The position numbers were made by a program, and so were the translations under genes. From an uncultured Erysipelotrichaceae bacterium (lineage in GTDB: Bacteria > Bacillota_I > Bacilli_A > RFN20 > CAG-826), in contig CADCJP010000001.1 in NCBI GenBank assembly GCA_902801805.1, positions 1 to 64,000 on the forward strand: a DNA stretch of 64,000 nucleotides, read 5' to 3'. Each line of letters begins with the position of its first letter. Within the stretch, counting starts at the first letter, position 1. Below are positions 43,374-52,950 of the stretch, piece after piece. Below the pieces are notes generated by a model, which worked only from the letters and a program-made list of their open reading frames with translations, was not told the origin of the DNA and did not search any database.

Positions 43374-46208
43374 TTACCAAATCTTTATTCTTTGGTCTTC
43401 TGGGATGTACATACCATCGCCAGGTTCGATATTGTATGTTTCAACGAACTCATCAAATTGCGCAAGAGTGACATTTGCTCTTAAGTAATTGAATGGGTGT
43501 TCGTCACTGGCTCTATCTTCAACTCCACTCATCGGAATTGGTGCTCTTAACCACACATTAGCGAAAGCACGGAAGAACTTGTCGTAGTCGAAATTATCGT
43601 ATTTCTTAGCGAGTAAAAGAGCTACTTTCATACCACCCATATCCGCGGTGGCTTCGCCATCAACATTTCCACCATCAACTTTTAATGTTTTGGTGAGTTT
43701 AATCTTGTTATAGAACTTTCTCATTGCGTCAACTTTTGAGTTGAAGGCACTTCTGTCAGAATTTGACCACCAATCGTTATAGGTGCCTGTTTCATCATAA
43801 TAAGAACCGCTTGAGTCGAAAGCGTGGGTGATTTCGTGGCCAACAATGACACCGAGCATACCTAATCTCTCTTCGTTATTTTCGCCAAGCATACCCTTTG
43901 CTAAACCGTTTAGGATAACGAAAGAGTTAGAACCTGGATTGTAGAAAGCGTTAACAGTATAGCTAGGCATATAATCGAAATAACCAATGTCTTGGGTATT
44001 TTTCGCCACTACCATTTCTAATTCTGCATTCTCATACATTTTTTGAATGTTAAAGCATGATTGAGCAGTGATATCTGTGGCTTCACCAAGTTTTTTAAAT
44101 GACTTGTAGCCGTCAGCGTAACAAGAAACATATTTCATATGTTCAAGTTTTTTAATCATTCTTGATTTGGTTCTCGAACCAAGCCATGATTCTTCCGCGA
44201 GTTGCATATAGCCTTCGAGAATTTCATCAATTAATTCAGCGACACGCGCTTTTATTTCAGCGGAACTTTCTAATTCAATGTATGTTTGTTCAACGATAGC
44301 AGGGAAAGCATAGGCTAAAATACGGGAGGAAAGAATATAGTCAGGGAAGTTATAGGCATATCTATCTTTGTCATAGATATAGAGATTGATTCCGGAGGTG
44401 ATTTTATTAACTTCACGGTAGACTTCAAAACCAGCAGTATAACGGTAATCAAAAGCCAATCTTGATGAAATTAAATTCTTAAGAGTAGCTTTTTGGTTAA
44501 CTGCATAGTCGTTATAAATCAAATCAAAGCAGCCATTGTAAAACTTTTTGAAAGTAATCTTCGTGTTAGCGGCTAAACCGAGATCTAGTAAAGAATTCTT
44601 AAGTGGTGTCCAAGGAAGGTTACCAACTGTATAATTCACATCGCTATTGTAATATTGACTCTTATTATAAGCTTCATAGAAGAGATTATTTTCAAGGGTA
44701 TAGATGCTATTGATAGCTTCTGAGCTACTATAGCCTAGATTCAAAGCATCAGATAAGTAGCTAGCGATATTCACTGCTTGCTCGCGTATATCATCAAATA
44801 TCCACAAGAAGTTAAATGCCGCATAGTTTCCATTTATATAACCATCGTTAAATCCAACACGATAACCATCTGTAACAGGGGTGAGTTGTAATAATGAACT
44901 ATCAGTAGCAAATACTTCTTTGGATGATAAGTATGTGTCGACATTAAGATTGCTTAAGTAATTACTTAAATTATTTGCAGTAGCCGAGGCAACATTGTTA
45001 TAGATAGTATTTGCAACCGCACCATTAGTGGTTCCTTCTAAGCCAAATCCAAAATAGATACGTTGGAAAGCGTTGTTAACATCTGATTCACACCATTCAA
45101 AAGCGCCTTTACCGTTGTATTTAATGTCTTCATAGTTAACTGAAGAATAGAAGTCATCTTGTAAAGCTGGCTTTTTGATTTTATCAATTTCGCCTTGGAT
45201 GTTAGAGTTAATCCATGGAGCGCCTTCGATATCACTAAGTGAACAGCCATCTTCCATTTCATAGTTGATTTTGTCAAAAGAGAAATATCCAGTTTTTGAA
45301 TATTGGGCGATATAGGTAACATCGCGTTGCGCAAATTCAACGGATGGAGACCAGCCAGAGAATGTGTAATCAACACCTCTCGTACTTTCTCTTGTTGGAG
45401 TTCCACTATTGAAGCTTGGGACAGTACCATATGGAAGATTTTCATCAACTTCAATTGGTGTTCCATCATAGTTAGCCCAAGTAATTGTGTATTTTCTTAC
45501 TTCGCTTGTGTAGGAAGCTGTATAAATAGCGTCACCGGTTACAGAAGATAAAGCAGGCACCCAGTTAGAAAAAGTAAAAGCGTATTGTGGGGTGTTATCT
45601 CTTGTAGGAACGGTCTCGCCAAAACTTGGAACTGTGCCATAAGCAACTTTATCAGTTCTAATCACACTACCATCATCATTTTTCCATGTGATGTCGTATT
45701 TTCTCGCTTCTTCTTTGAAGGTGGCGGTATAGGTAACATTTTCAGTCAAAGACTTGATTACTGGGGACCAGCCATCAAATGAGTAGGTATGTTCAACAGT
45801 GCTATCTTTAGTAGGTTCATCACCAACATAGGAAGGAACTGTGCCATATAACACTTCTTCTTCTTTTAATGTTTGACCATCATAGTTTTTCCAAGTGACG
45901 GTGTACTTTCTTGTTTCTTCTTTGAATTTAGCAACATATTCGACGTTATCAGTAACTTCGCCCACTTCTGGTGTCCAACCATCAAAGATATAGTTGAACT
46001 GCGCATCTTGGGTTTTAGTTGGTTCTAAACCATCGTATGTTGGTACCGTTCCAGCACTTAAGTCCTCATCTACTTCTAAGACTGAGCCATCAAAGTTCTT
46101 CCAAGTAACTGTATACTTTGGTTCTTTTTTGAAAAGATTACAGCCTGATAAGAGTAAAGAGAATGCAGCTAGAGCGATAAATGTTTTATAACTTTTTCTC
46201 ATACGCAT
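43374..46208 (-). CDS. M13 (neprilysin/PepO) metallopeptidase lipoprotein with four InlB-type repeats
   Basis: About 944 residues from ATG 46208 (AAGGG upstream); a longer frame to 46265 runs into the promoter. Lipobox LLSGC is followed by four ~70-residue repeats (YTVTWKNYDGQTLKEEEV then YSFDGWSP) of the InlB B-repeat / Listeria-Bacteroides type. The C-terminal half is an M13 peptidase: NAFYNPGSN, the zinc motif HEITH with catalytic Glu, and GEATADMGG with the third ligand Glu. The C-terminus ends RIKIW, without the Cys that M13 enzymes usually have before their final Trp. It would cut peptides at the cell surface. It is a paralogue of the gene at 46322-49201. Confidence 0.92.
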   Translation of the reverse strand: MRMRKSYKTFIALAAFSLLLSGCNLFKKEPKYTVTWKNFDGSVLEVDEDLSAGTVPTYDGLEPTKTQDAQFNYIFDGWTPEVGEVTDNVEYVAKFKEETRKYTVTWKNYDGQTLKEEEVLYGTVPSYVGDEPTKDSTVEHTYSFDGWSPVIKSLTENVTYTATFKEEARKYDITWKNDDGSVIRTDKVAYGTVPSFGETVPTRDNTPQYAFTFSNWVPALSSVTGDAIYTASYTSEVRKYTITWANYDGTPIEVDENLPYGTVPSFNSGTPTRESTRGVDYTFSGWSPSVEFAQRDVTYIAQYSKTGYFSFDKINYEMEDGCSLSDIEGAPWINSNIQGEIDKIKKPALQDDFYSSVNYEDIKYNGKGAFEWCESDVNNAFQRIYFGFGLEGTTNGAVANTIYNNVASATANNLSNYLSNLNVDTYLSSKEVFATDSSLLQLTPVTDGYRVGFNDGYINGNYAAFNFLWIFDDIREQAVNIASYLSDALNLGYSSSEAINSIYTLENNLFYEAYNKSQYYNSDVNYTVGNLPWTPLKNSLLDLGLAANTKITFKKFYNGCFDLIYNDYAVNQKATLKNLISSRLAFDYRYTAGFEVYREVNKITSGINLYIYDKDRYAYNFPDYILSSRILAYAFPAIVEQTYIELESSAEIKARVAELIDEILEGYMQLAEESWLGSRTKSRMIKKLEHMKYVSCYADGYKSFKKLGEATDITAQSCFNIQKMYENAELEMVVAKNTQDIGYFDYMPSYTVNAFYNPGSNSFVILNGLAKGMLGENNEERLGMLGVIVGHEITHAFDSSGSYYDETGTYNDWWSNSDRSAFNSKVDAMRKFYNKIKLTKTLKVDGGNVDGEATADMGGMKVALLLAKKYDNFDYDKFFRAFANVWLRAPIPMSGVEDRASDEHPFNYLRANVTLAQFDEFVETYNIEPGDGMYIPEDQRIKIW

Positions 46209-46226
46209 TTTTTCCCTTTGCGTAAA

Positions 46227-46254
46227 ATCATACACAAAAATGATTTTATTACAA
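46227..46254 (-). promoter_or_regulatory. Promoter of the first M13 peptidase
   Basis: On the minus strand TTGTAA (46249-46254), 16 bases, TATGAT (46227-46232) inside TTTTTGTGTATGATTT. The second M13 gene has the same elements. Confidence 0.55.
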
Positions 46255-46284
46255 GTTATTTGCAATATTATGATGTTCGCGCGT

Positions 46285-46314
46285 GTAAAAGAAAGAGCGC
46301 TCTTACGAACGCTC
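46285..46314 (-). terminator. Terminator of the second M13 peptidase unit
   Basis: GAGCGCTC (46295-46302) pairs with GAACGCTC (46307-46314) around TTAC, with TTTCTTTT downstream on the minus strand. Confidence 0.85.
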
Positions 46315-46321
46315 CGTTATG

Positions 46322-49201
46322 TTACCAGATTTTAATTCTTTGCTCTTCTGGGATGTACATGCCATCTCCTGGTTTGATGTCATAAGTTTCCACAAACTCA
46401 TCAAATTGAGCGAGAGTGACATTTGCTCTTAAATAGTTAAATGGGTGACCATCCTCTCGTTCATAAGTTTCAACAAGTCTAATATCAAATGTCTTACAGC
46501 ACCAGAGGTAGGCATAGGCTCTAAAGAATTTATCGTAATCAAAGTTATCGTACTTTTTGACAATTTCGAGAATGATCTTCATACCACCTAAATCTGCAGT
46601 AGCTTCCTGAGACACATTTGTGCCATCAACTTTGTAACCCTTTTTAAGAGATATTTGGTCGTAGAAATTAATTAACTTATCGACTTTGGCTTCAAAAACA
46701 TCTCTATCCTTTTTAGTCCACCAGTTATTTTCCTCACCATTTTCATCAAATAAGGAACCATCGGTATCAAAAGCGTGAGTGATTTCATGGCCCACAATTG
46801 TGCCTAGTAAGGCATACTTTTCTTCGATTGAATCACCAAGCATACCTTGAGCAAGACCATCCAAGATAATAATATCATTACTTCTTGGCGAATAGAAAGC
46901 GTTGACGGTATAGCAAGGAATGCTTAAGAAGTAGCCTACTTCATCACCGTTGCCCCTAGCGATTTCATTGATTTCGTTAATGGTGTAGGCTCTAAATATC
47001 TCAAACGCGGATTTATTTGGCGTATTGTCATCCACGAATTTAGCGAAGTTTTTATAAGCATCACTGTAACATGAGGCATAGCCCATATATTCAAGTTTTT
47101 TAATCATGGCTTTTTTGGTTTCTTCACCTAACCATGTATCTTTCGCCATCTCTTTATAAGCGGCAAGTATTTCATTAATCAAATCAGTGACTGCATCTCT
47201 ATTTTCGGCTGAACCCGCTAATTCGATGTATGTTTGTTGAGTGACGATTGGCATACAAATCTGTGAAAGAGTTCTAACTACTGTTGCATCATTCTCAGCA
47301 TATAAACCAGCTTCATTGGAGAAAAAAGTAGACATCGCTGTTAAATATTGATTAATGGTTTTGTAGTTATCCATGCCAATGAAGTAACGATAATCAAACG
47401 CTAAACGTGAGATGATATCATTTCTGACATAATTTGGGACCTCGGTACAGTAATTGTCGTAATAAATATCGTAACAATTCATGCACATCTTATAGGTATA
47501 GACTCTTTGTTTAGTGGTAAATCCTAAATCTAATAAAGCATTTTTCATTGGTTGCCATGGAAGATCACCAACTGTGTAGGAAATTAGAGATGTACCATAA
47601 TAGGAATAATCCATATAGAGCTGATACATAATGTTATAGTCAAACGAATAAATACGGTTAATGTCTTCGTTAGTAAATCCAAGGCCTAAATATTCTGATA
47701 AATAGCCCAAAATAGCCGCACCATATTGTCTTGTTGATTGATATTCAAGCAAGAATGGAAGTGTATCGTAATTACTACTAACGTAACCATCGTTAAAATA
47801 GATAACAACTGTATCTTCATAAGGTTCGATAGATAAAACCGAACTTCTAGAAGCAAAGCATTCTTTACTGTTGAGATATTGCTCAAGATTGATACTGTTT
47901 AAATAAGTTCCAATACTTTCAGCATCTGAGTAAATAATCTTTTCGGCAACAGTTTGGAATGCCACACCATTAGTGGTTGTAGTGGCAATGGTTGGATCAT
48001 AATACATATCGCTAAATATGTCACGAACTGCATATTGGGCCGCTGTAAACGCACTACCAGTATTCTCTTTGATTCTTTCATAGTTGACCGAAGTAAAGAA
48101 ATCATCCTTCACAGATGGTTGTTTGATTTTATTAATTTCACCATCGATATTAGAGTCAATCCATGGGGCACCATTGATATCGCTCATTTGATAGCCGTGT
48201 TCCATTTCATAGTTGATTGGGTCAAAAGAGAAATAGCCTTCTTTGTTATAAGTAGCGGTATATGTCTTATCGCCTTGAACAGATTCAACAATAGGATCCC
48301 AACCTTTAAAGTTATATCTAATGCCTCTATCACCCTTCTTTGTTGGAGTGGCTCCATTGTAATGAGGGGTGTCACCATAAGGGACGTTTTCATCAACTTC
48401 TAATACTGAACCATCTTCATTGACCCAGGTAATCTTGTATTTTCTAACTTCACTGTTATAGGAAGCGGTATATGTCATATCACCAGTGACTGAAGCAATC
48501 GTAGGAACCCATTTATCAAAGGCATAAGCGTATTGGGCTGTATTTTCCTTAGTAGGAGTATTATCACCATAGTTAGGAGTGTCACCATATGGGACTTGAT
48601 CCACTCTTAAAATAGTGCCATCTTCATCCTTCCAGGTGATGTTATAATTTCTCTTATTTTCCTTAAAAGAAGCGACATATGATATAGTTTCCTTCACTTC
48701 TTCGACTTTTGGAGACCATCCATCAAAGGTATACGTATGCTCTACTGTATCCCCTCTTGTTGGGGTATCTCCTTGATATGTTGGTACTGTTCCATATAGT
48801 ACCTCTTCCGTACTTAAAACAGTGCCATCATAGTTCTTCCAAGTAACGGTATATTTTCTTGTTTCTTCTTTATATTTAGCGGTATATTCAGCGTTAGCAT
48901 TTACCACAGTTAACGCTGGTGACCAGCCATCAAAAACATAATTATATTGAGCGGTTTCCGCTCTCATTGGCGTTGGGCCATTAAATGTTGGAGTAGTACC
49001 TTCTAAAACATTCTCATCAACTTCTAAAAGCGTGCCATCATAGTTCTTCCAAGTAACTGTGTAAGTTTTAGGAGTAGCCACTGAACTTGTGGAGTTAGAA
49101 CTGTCACTTACTGGGTTAGAAGAAGAGGCTGGTTGGTTACAGCCCGATAGCAACAAAGAGAATGCAACGAGGATAATTAATGAATTGGGAGTTTTTTTCA
49201 T
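46322..49201 (-). CDS. M13 metallopeptidase lipoprotein with four InlB-type repeats, tandem paralogue
   Basis: About 959 residues from ATG 49201, with AAAGGAG nine bases upstream. Lipobox LLSGC, a Ser/Asn-rich linker, then four repeats (YTVTWKNYDGTLLEVDE type). The M13 domain has NAFYSPRSN, HEITH and QEATADLGG, all zinc and catalytic residues intact, and again ends RIKIW without the usual Cys. Same order and length as the neighbour at 43374-46208, so the pair arose by tandem duplication. Middle regions have diverged well beyond the repeats, which suggests different peptide specificity. Confidence 0.92.
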   Translation of the reverse strand: MKKTPNSLIILVAFSLLLSGCNQPASSSNPVSDSSNSTSSVATPKTYTVTWKNYDGTLLEVDENVLEGTTPTFNGPTPMRAETAQYNYVFDGWSPALTVVNANAEYTAKYKEETRKYTVTWKNYDGTVLSTEEVLYGTVPTYQGDTPTRGDTVEHTYTFDGWSPKVEEVKETISYVASFKENKRNYNITWKDEDGTILRVDQVPYGDTPNYGDNTPTKENTAQYAYAFDKWVPTIASVTGDMTYTASYNSEVRKYKITWVNEDGSVLEVDENVPYGDTPHYNGATPTKKGDRGIRYNFKGWDPIVESVQGDKTYTATYNKEGYFSFDPINYEMEHGYQMSDINGAPWIDSNIDGEINKIKQPSVKDDFFTSVNYERIKENTGSAFTAAQYAVRDIFSDMYYDPTIATTTTNGVAFQTVAEKIIYSDAESIGTYLNSINLEQYLNSKECFASRSSVLSIEPYEDTVVIYFNDGYVSSNYDTLPFLLEYQSTRQYGAAILGYLSEYLGLGFTNEDINRIYSFDYNIMYQLYMDYSYYGTSLISYTVGDLPWQPMKNALLDLGFTTKQRVYTYKMCMNCYDIYYDNYCTEVPNYVRNDIISRLAFDYRYFIGMDNYKTINQYLTAMSTFFSNEAGLYAENDATVVRTLSQICMPIVTQQTYIELAGSAENRDAVTDLINEILAAYKEMAKDTWLGEETKKAMIKKLEYMGYASCYSDAYKNFAKFVDDNTPNKSAFEIFRAYTINEINEIARGNGDEVGYFLSIPCYTVNAFYSPRSNDIIILDGLAQGMLGDSIEEKYALLGTIVGHEITHAFDTDGSLFDENGEENNWWTKKDRDVFEAKVDKLINFYDQISLKKGYKVDGTNVSQEATADLGGMKIILEIVKKYDNFDYDKFFRAYAYLWCCKTFDIRLVETYEREDGHPFNYLRANVTLAQFDEFVETYDIKPGDGMYIPEEQRIKIW

Positions 49202-49224
49202 ATCCTTGTTCTCCTTTGGCATAA

Positions 49225-49253
49225 ACCATACACAAAAATCATCGATATTACAA
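49225..49253 (-). promoter_or_regulatory. Promoter of the second M13 peptidase
   Basis: On the minus strand TTGTAA (49248-49253), 17 bases, TATGGT (49225-49230) inside TTTTTGTGTATGGTTT, matching the promoter of the paralogue. Confidence 0.55.
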
Positions 49254-49308
49254 TCGAAAAAATACACTTTTTCGAAAACGTCACTACCTAAAAATGTTTA
49301 GATGTAAT

Positions 49309-50529
49309 CTATGATATTTTTGCCTTACGTTCTTTTTTTACTTTATACATTTCTTTGTCACTAAGTTTCACACCACTCTCAATGGTTTTTTCTCCTCCAC
49401 TGATGGTGTGACTACCCACTGATAAAGATAAGGAAAAGTCTTTATTCTTATATTTATTAATTGATTTATTAATCTTTTCGACAATTGTCTTTGCTTCTTC
49501 TTTATCGGTTTCAGGAACGACCGCTAAGAATTCATCTCCGCCCATTCTAAAGACCACAGCTTTTTCTGGTAAAGATTCTTTTAACGCATCAGTGGCATAA
49601 CGAATATATTGATCGCCAGCGGTATGACCATATTTATCATTAATTTGTTTTAAATCATCGCAGTCCGCAGAGATAACTGTGATTGGGTATTTTAAGTCTT
49701 TGCCTTCCCAATGGGTTAACTCTTCAAAATAGGCACGATTATATAAACCAGTTAATTGGTCGGTAATAGATTTTTCACGAAGTTCCTGTCTTAATAATTC
49801 TTCATTAGTAACGTTATTGATAATAGCGATAATTCCATACACATCCCCGTTCTTTTTAAGTGGTTCCTTAATAACTTGGAGGTATTCAATGCCTTCTTCA
49901 TCTTCTTCTTTGATGATATAGGTTTTGCCTTTTCCAGTTCTAATCACTTCTAGATCTGATTCTCTAGCAAGTTCAGCATTATGCTTATCTTTTCTAATAT
50001 CAAAATCAGTTTTACCTCTGACAGATTTTACTGAGCTATAGAGATGATGCAATGTTTGCGACATGAAAGCATAGCGGCCTCTTCTATCTTTTAGATAGAC
50101 TAAAGATGGTAAGACGGTGAGCATTTCAGAAAATGCATCAAAGCTTGTAGAGTTCGCTAATGTAACAGCGTTCTCAATGCGACGCACCGCAATTTCTTCC
50201 GTATCATTATCAAAAATAATGTCCACAACAGGGTTATGGAGATATTTATCATCCTTTTCCATATTTTTAATATCGGTCAAAACAAGAACCGGTAAGGAAA
50301 ACATGTAGTTGTTCTTTTCTTTAATATATTCTAGAACTTCTTTGATGTATTTTTTGCTAGATGGGTTATCCACGATAAGCACAGACAAATCATCAAAAGA
50401 ATCTTTTAATATGGACATTATTTCATTTTTGTCATTGGCTAATACAACTTCATAATCGTTAAGCAAAATACCACGTAATTGCTCAATACGAGGTGAATTT
50501 TTGTCATAAAGAAAGACGATTTTTTCCAT
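49309..50529 (-). CDS. Diguanylate cyclase: receiver-like, PAS and GGDEF domains
   Basis: A 406-residue soluble protein. Residues 1-115 have the fold pattern of a response-regulator receiver, but the phosphorylation site lies in LIVDNPSS, which is not a normal D-(M/L)-x-(M/L)-P loop. A PAS-like segment (~125-235: LPSLVYLKDRRGRYAFMS) follows, then a GGDEF domain with TDQLTGLYNRAYFEEL and an intact RMGGDEF. It should make cyclic di-GMP. The R-x-x-D inhibitory site before GGDEF is missing, so product feedback may be weak. It is divergent from the EAL gene at 50733; TAATAA lies about five bases before its ATG. Confidence 0.88.
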   Translation of the reverse strand: MEKIVFLYDKNSPRIEQLRGILLNDYEVVLANDKNEIMSILKDSFDDLSVLIVDNPSSKKYIKEVLEYIKEKNNYMFSLPVLVLTDIKNMEKDDKYLHNPVVDIIFDNDTEEIAVRRIENAVTLANSTSFDAFSEMLTVLPSLVYLKDRRGRYAFMSQTLHHLYSSVKSVRGKTDFDIRKDKHNAELARESDLEVIRTGKGKTYIIKEEDEEGIEYLQVIKEPLKKNGDVYGIIAIINNVTNEELLRQELREKSITDQLTGLYNRAYFEELTHWEGKDLKYPITVISADCDDLKQINDKYGHTAGDQYIRYATDALKESLPEKAVVFRMGGDEFLAVVPETDKEEAKTIVEKINKSINKYKNKDFSLSLSVGSHTISGGEKTIESGVKLSDKEMYKVKKERKAKIS

Positions 50530-50693
50530 GTTGATTATTAGCTTCCAAACAAAAGAAGTTCGATGAATTCTAGAAATGTTTTTTATTCTTTAAGATTATA
50601 GCATATTTCCTCTATTTCCGATATATGAAAAAGGGCATTTCTGTGTCGCATATCTTTCTTTTTTCGTTCATTTACAAATATGGCTTTTTTTAA

Positions 50694-50721
50694 TTGATAT
50701 AGAATGATTTTTTGCTACAAT
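50694..50721 (+). promoter_or_regulatory. Promoter of the EAL gene
   Basis: TTGATA (50694-50699), 16 bases, TACAAT (50716-50721), then eleven bases to ATG 50733, predicting a leader of about four bases. Confidence 0.6.
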
Positions 50722-50732
50722 ACAAAGGTATC

Positions 50733-52685
50733 ATGGTATTTTTGAACTCCCTTGGGGCTCTCCCCACAAATTTACATGTTAACTATTATCTAGAACTCGC
50801 CTCGTTCGTGTTTCTAGTGGCGATTACTATCGCATATTTCTCACGGAAAAAATTCCCAGTTGTCACATCAACGATTTTTAGTGTTGGTTTGATCACATTA
50901 GTCATAAATCTTTTCTTTGGTCTAACGTTCTGTATGTCATTAGACCGTTCAGACGTTATTCCAATCGAGTTTGTTGAATGTGCTTCAGAACTCTATTTCG
51001 CTTCGCTCGTTGTAATATCCTATTTGTTGTTTTTATATGTTTTATACGCATCTGGCAGATCAGTCAGCCGTAACAAGCTTTATCTGCTAACAGCGATTCC
51101 TACCCTGTGTGGTATGACCCTATTTTTCACCAACTGTCTCCACCATTGGTGCTTTAGTTTTGTGTTTAATCCTGAAAGTGGGCTTTATGATTTTCAACCA
51201 GGGCCCGCTTTTCTTTCTTTATATGTCGTTAACTGGCTCATGAACTTCTTATCGACAGTTGCTTACACTATCCGCTACCGCAAGATACTACCAAAGCAAT
51301 TATTAAGAGTCTTAATCATTCTCGCAGTGATTGTTTTAACTGCTGCTCTCATTCAAACACTTAATCCACAATACATTCTTTCTGGTGTGGCGTTTACTCT
51401 CTGTGTGATGTTCGCAGTTGTTACCGTATGTGATCCAGACGTTAAAGTTGACCGTATTTCAAAAGCATTTAATAATGATGCGTTTATTGATTATATCAAT
51501 AGTCAAGTGTTCGAAAGGCAGAGAAAGTATTACATCATCTTTGATATTGAAATCTTTGGCATGTTTAACGAGAAGTTTGGTTTAGTCGCTGGTGATGAGC
51601 TATTATCCGCTATTAGAAAATTCGTGGAAAGCGTTAATAAAAAGACATTTATCTTTAAAACGCAATCATCACGTTTTGTTTTAATGTGTAAAGATAAAAA
51701 CGATCAAGACATCATGATTGGGGCTATCAAGGAAAGATTTGCTAAGCCATTTATTATCAAAGACCATACAGTAAAGATTACACTTCATCTTTTCTATTTT
51801 GTTAACGAAGACGCTTTCAAGAACTCAGACTCCTATAATGACTTCATCAACCGCACACTAGCGATGATTAATTTTAAAGATTCCAACTATGTTGAATTAG
51901 ATAAAAACTTCCTAGATCGCATTAATAGAGATAGAAGAATTAAAGAAATATTAGAAAAATGTTTAAAAACCGGTAAAGGCTTATATATGGTCTATCAACC
52001 AATTTTTGATCTAAATAAAAAAAGTTTTAATCATTTCGAAGCATTAATTAGACTCGATAATGAAGAATTTGGCTATATTGGACCAAGCGAATTTATTCCA
52101 ATCGCTGAGAACTTTGGACTAGCAAATGATATTGATTTCTTCGTTCTAAACGAAACATGTGCGTTTCTTCAAAGAAATCCACAAATTGAAAGCTTGGAAG
52201 TTAATATCTCATGCGCTGAATTCTTTAATAATCCAAGCGAAAGATTCATTAAAACCATTAAAGAATATAACATTGATCCAAGCAAACTTTGTTTAGAAAT
52301 TACCGAAACTATCGCTGTTAAATATCCCGCCAAGACGAGAGAATTTATGAACGATTTAGGCCAACATGGTATCAAATTTGCCATGGATGACTTTGGCAGT
52401 GGCTATTCCAATATGGCAAGGTTTATCACTCTCCCATTCTCTATCGCTAAGCTCGACAAGTCGCTATTAAATGAATCTTCGAACGTTGAAATTTTCTTCG
52501 ATGCTGCTGTCAACTTGTTTAAGAGTTTAAATATTCCAATCGTTATCGAAGGTGTTGAGACAAAAGAACAATTAGAAATGTCTAAAAAGAAAATGATTGA
52601 ATACGTACAAGGTTTCTACTTTTCTAAGCCACTTAAAGAGGCAGATTTAATAGAATTTCTTAAGAAAGCAAACTCCAATAAGTAG
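50733..52685 (+). CDS. Membrane protein with degenerate GGDEF and intact EAL domain: c-di-GMP phosphodiesterase
   Basis: About 650 residues from ATG 50733; an in-frame TTG at 50712 lies inside the promoter. Seven membrane helices (~10-235) form the sensor part. The GGDEF region has SSRFVLMC where GGDEF should be, so it cannot make c-di-GMP. The EAL domain is intact: EALIRLD, EVNISC, LEITET, DDFGSGYS, KLDKSL and EGVE. It should break c-di-GMP down to pGpG. The next gene on the minus side is a cyclase, so the two form an opposing divergent pair. Confidence 0.92.
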   Translation: MVFLNSLGALPTNLHVNYYLELASFVFLVAITIAYFSRKKFPVVTSTIFSVGLITLVINLFFGLTFCMSLDRSDVIPIEFVECASELYFASLVVISYLLFLYVLYASGRSVSRNKLYLLTAIPTLCGMTLFFTNCLHHWCFSFVFNPESGLYDFQPGPAFLSLYVVNWLMNFLSTVAYTIRYRKILPKQLLRVLIILAVIVLTAALIQTLNPQYILSGVAFTLCVMFAVVTVCDPDVKVDRISKAFNNDAFIDYINSQVFERQRKYYIIFDIEIFGMFNEKFGLVAGDELLSAIRKFVESVNKKTFIFKTQSSRFVLMCKDKNDQDIMIGAIKERFAKPFIIKDHTVKITLHLFYFVNEDAFKNSDSYNDFINRTLAMINFKDSNYVELDKNFLDRINRDRRIKEILEKCLKTGKGLYMVYQPIFDLNKKSFNHFEALIRLDNEEFGYIGPSEFIPIAENFGLANDIDFFVLNETCAFLQRNPQIESLEVNISCAEFFNNPSERFIKTIKEYNIDPSKLCLEITETIAVKYPAKTREFMNDLGQHGIKFAMDDFGSGYSNMARFITLPFSIAKLDKSLLNESSNVEIFFDAAVNLFKSLNIPIVIEGVETKEQLEMSKKKMIEYVQGFYFSKPLKEADLIEFLKKANSNK

Positions 52686-52712
52686 TCTTTTTCTTGGTTA
52701 CATTTTTGCGTT

Positions 52713-52902
52713 TCTGTAACAGTTATAATAATTCAAATATTCAACTTTTAACGGAAAAAGATGATTTTTCGTTTTTTTAAGGATACCCCACTACTTTTGT
52801 GATGCACGCATTTTCTTTTGTGCGTTTGATATTGCGAAAAAAGTAATAAAAATTGCGTGCATAGCATATGTTACGCACACACTTGGGTGTTGTTTTCTCA
52901 AA
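52713..52902 (+). promoter_or_regulatory. Upstream region of the first collagen-like lipoprotein, sharing two modules with its paralogue
   Basis: TCTGTAACA, 15 bases, ATATTCAACTTT (52713-52748) and GCGTGCAT, 25 bases, TGTTGTTTTCTCAAA (52855-52902). Both modules recur with identical inner spacing before the gene at 54778. The region holds no gene. Confidence 0.5.
52751..52778 (+). terminator. Weak terminator after the EAL gene
   Basis: ACGGAAAAA and TTTTTCGT pair with one bulged base around GATGA and are followed by T7. It is A/T-rich and so less certain. Confidence 0.4.
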
Positions 52903-52950
52903 TTTTAGGACATACCATTTTTACATAACCTAACATAAAGGAGAAAAACA

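Noticed and set aside
49256..49275. Terminator of the 49309-50529 cyclase gene
   Set aside because: CGAAAAA / TTTTTTCG is a very weak A/T hairpin inside the M13 promoter region without a proper T tail.
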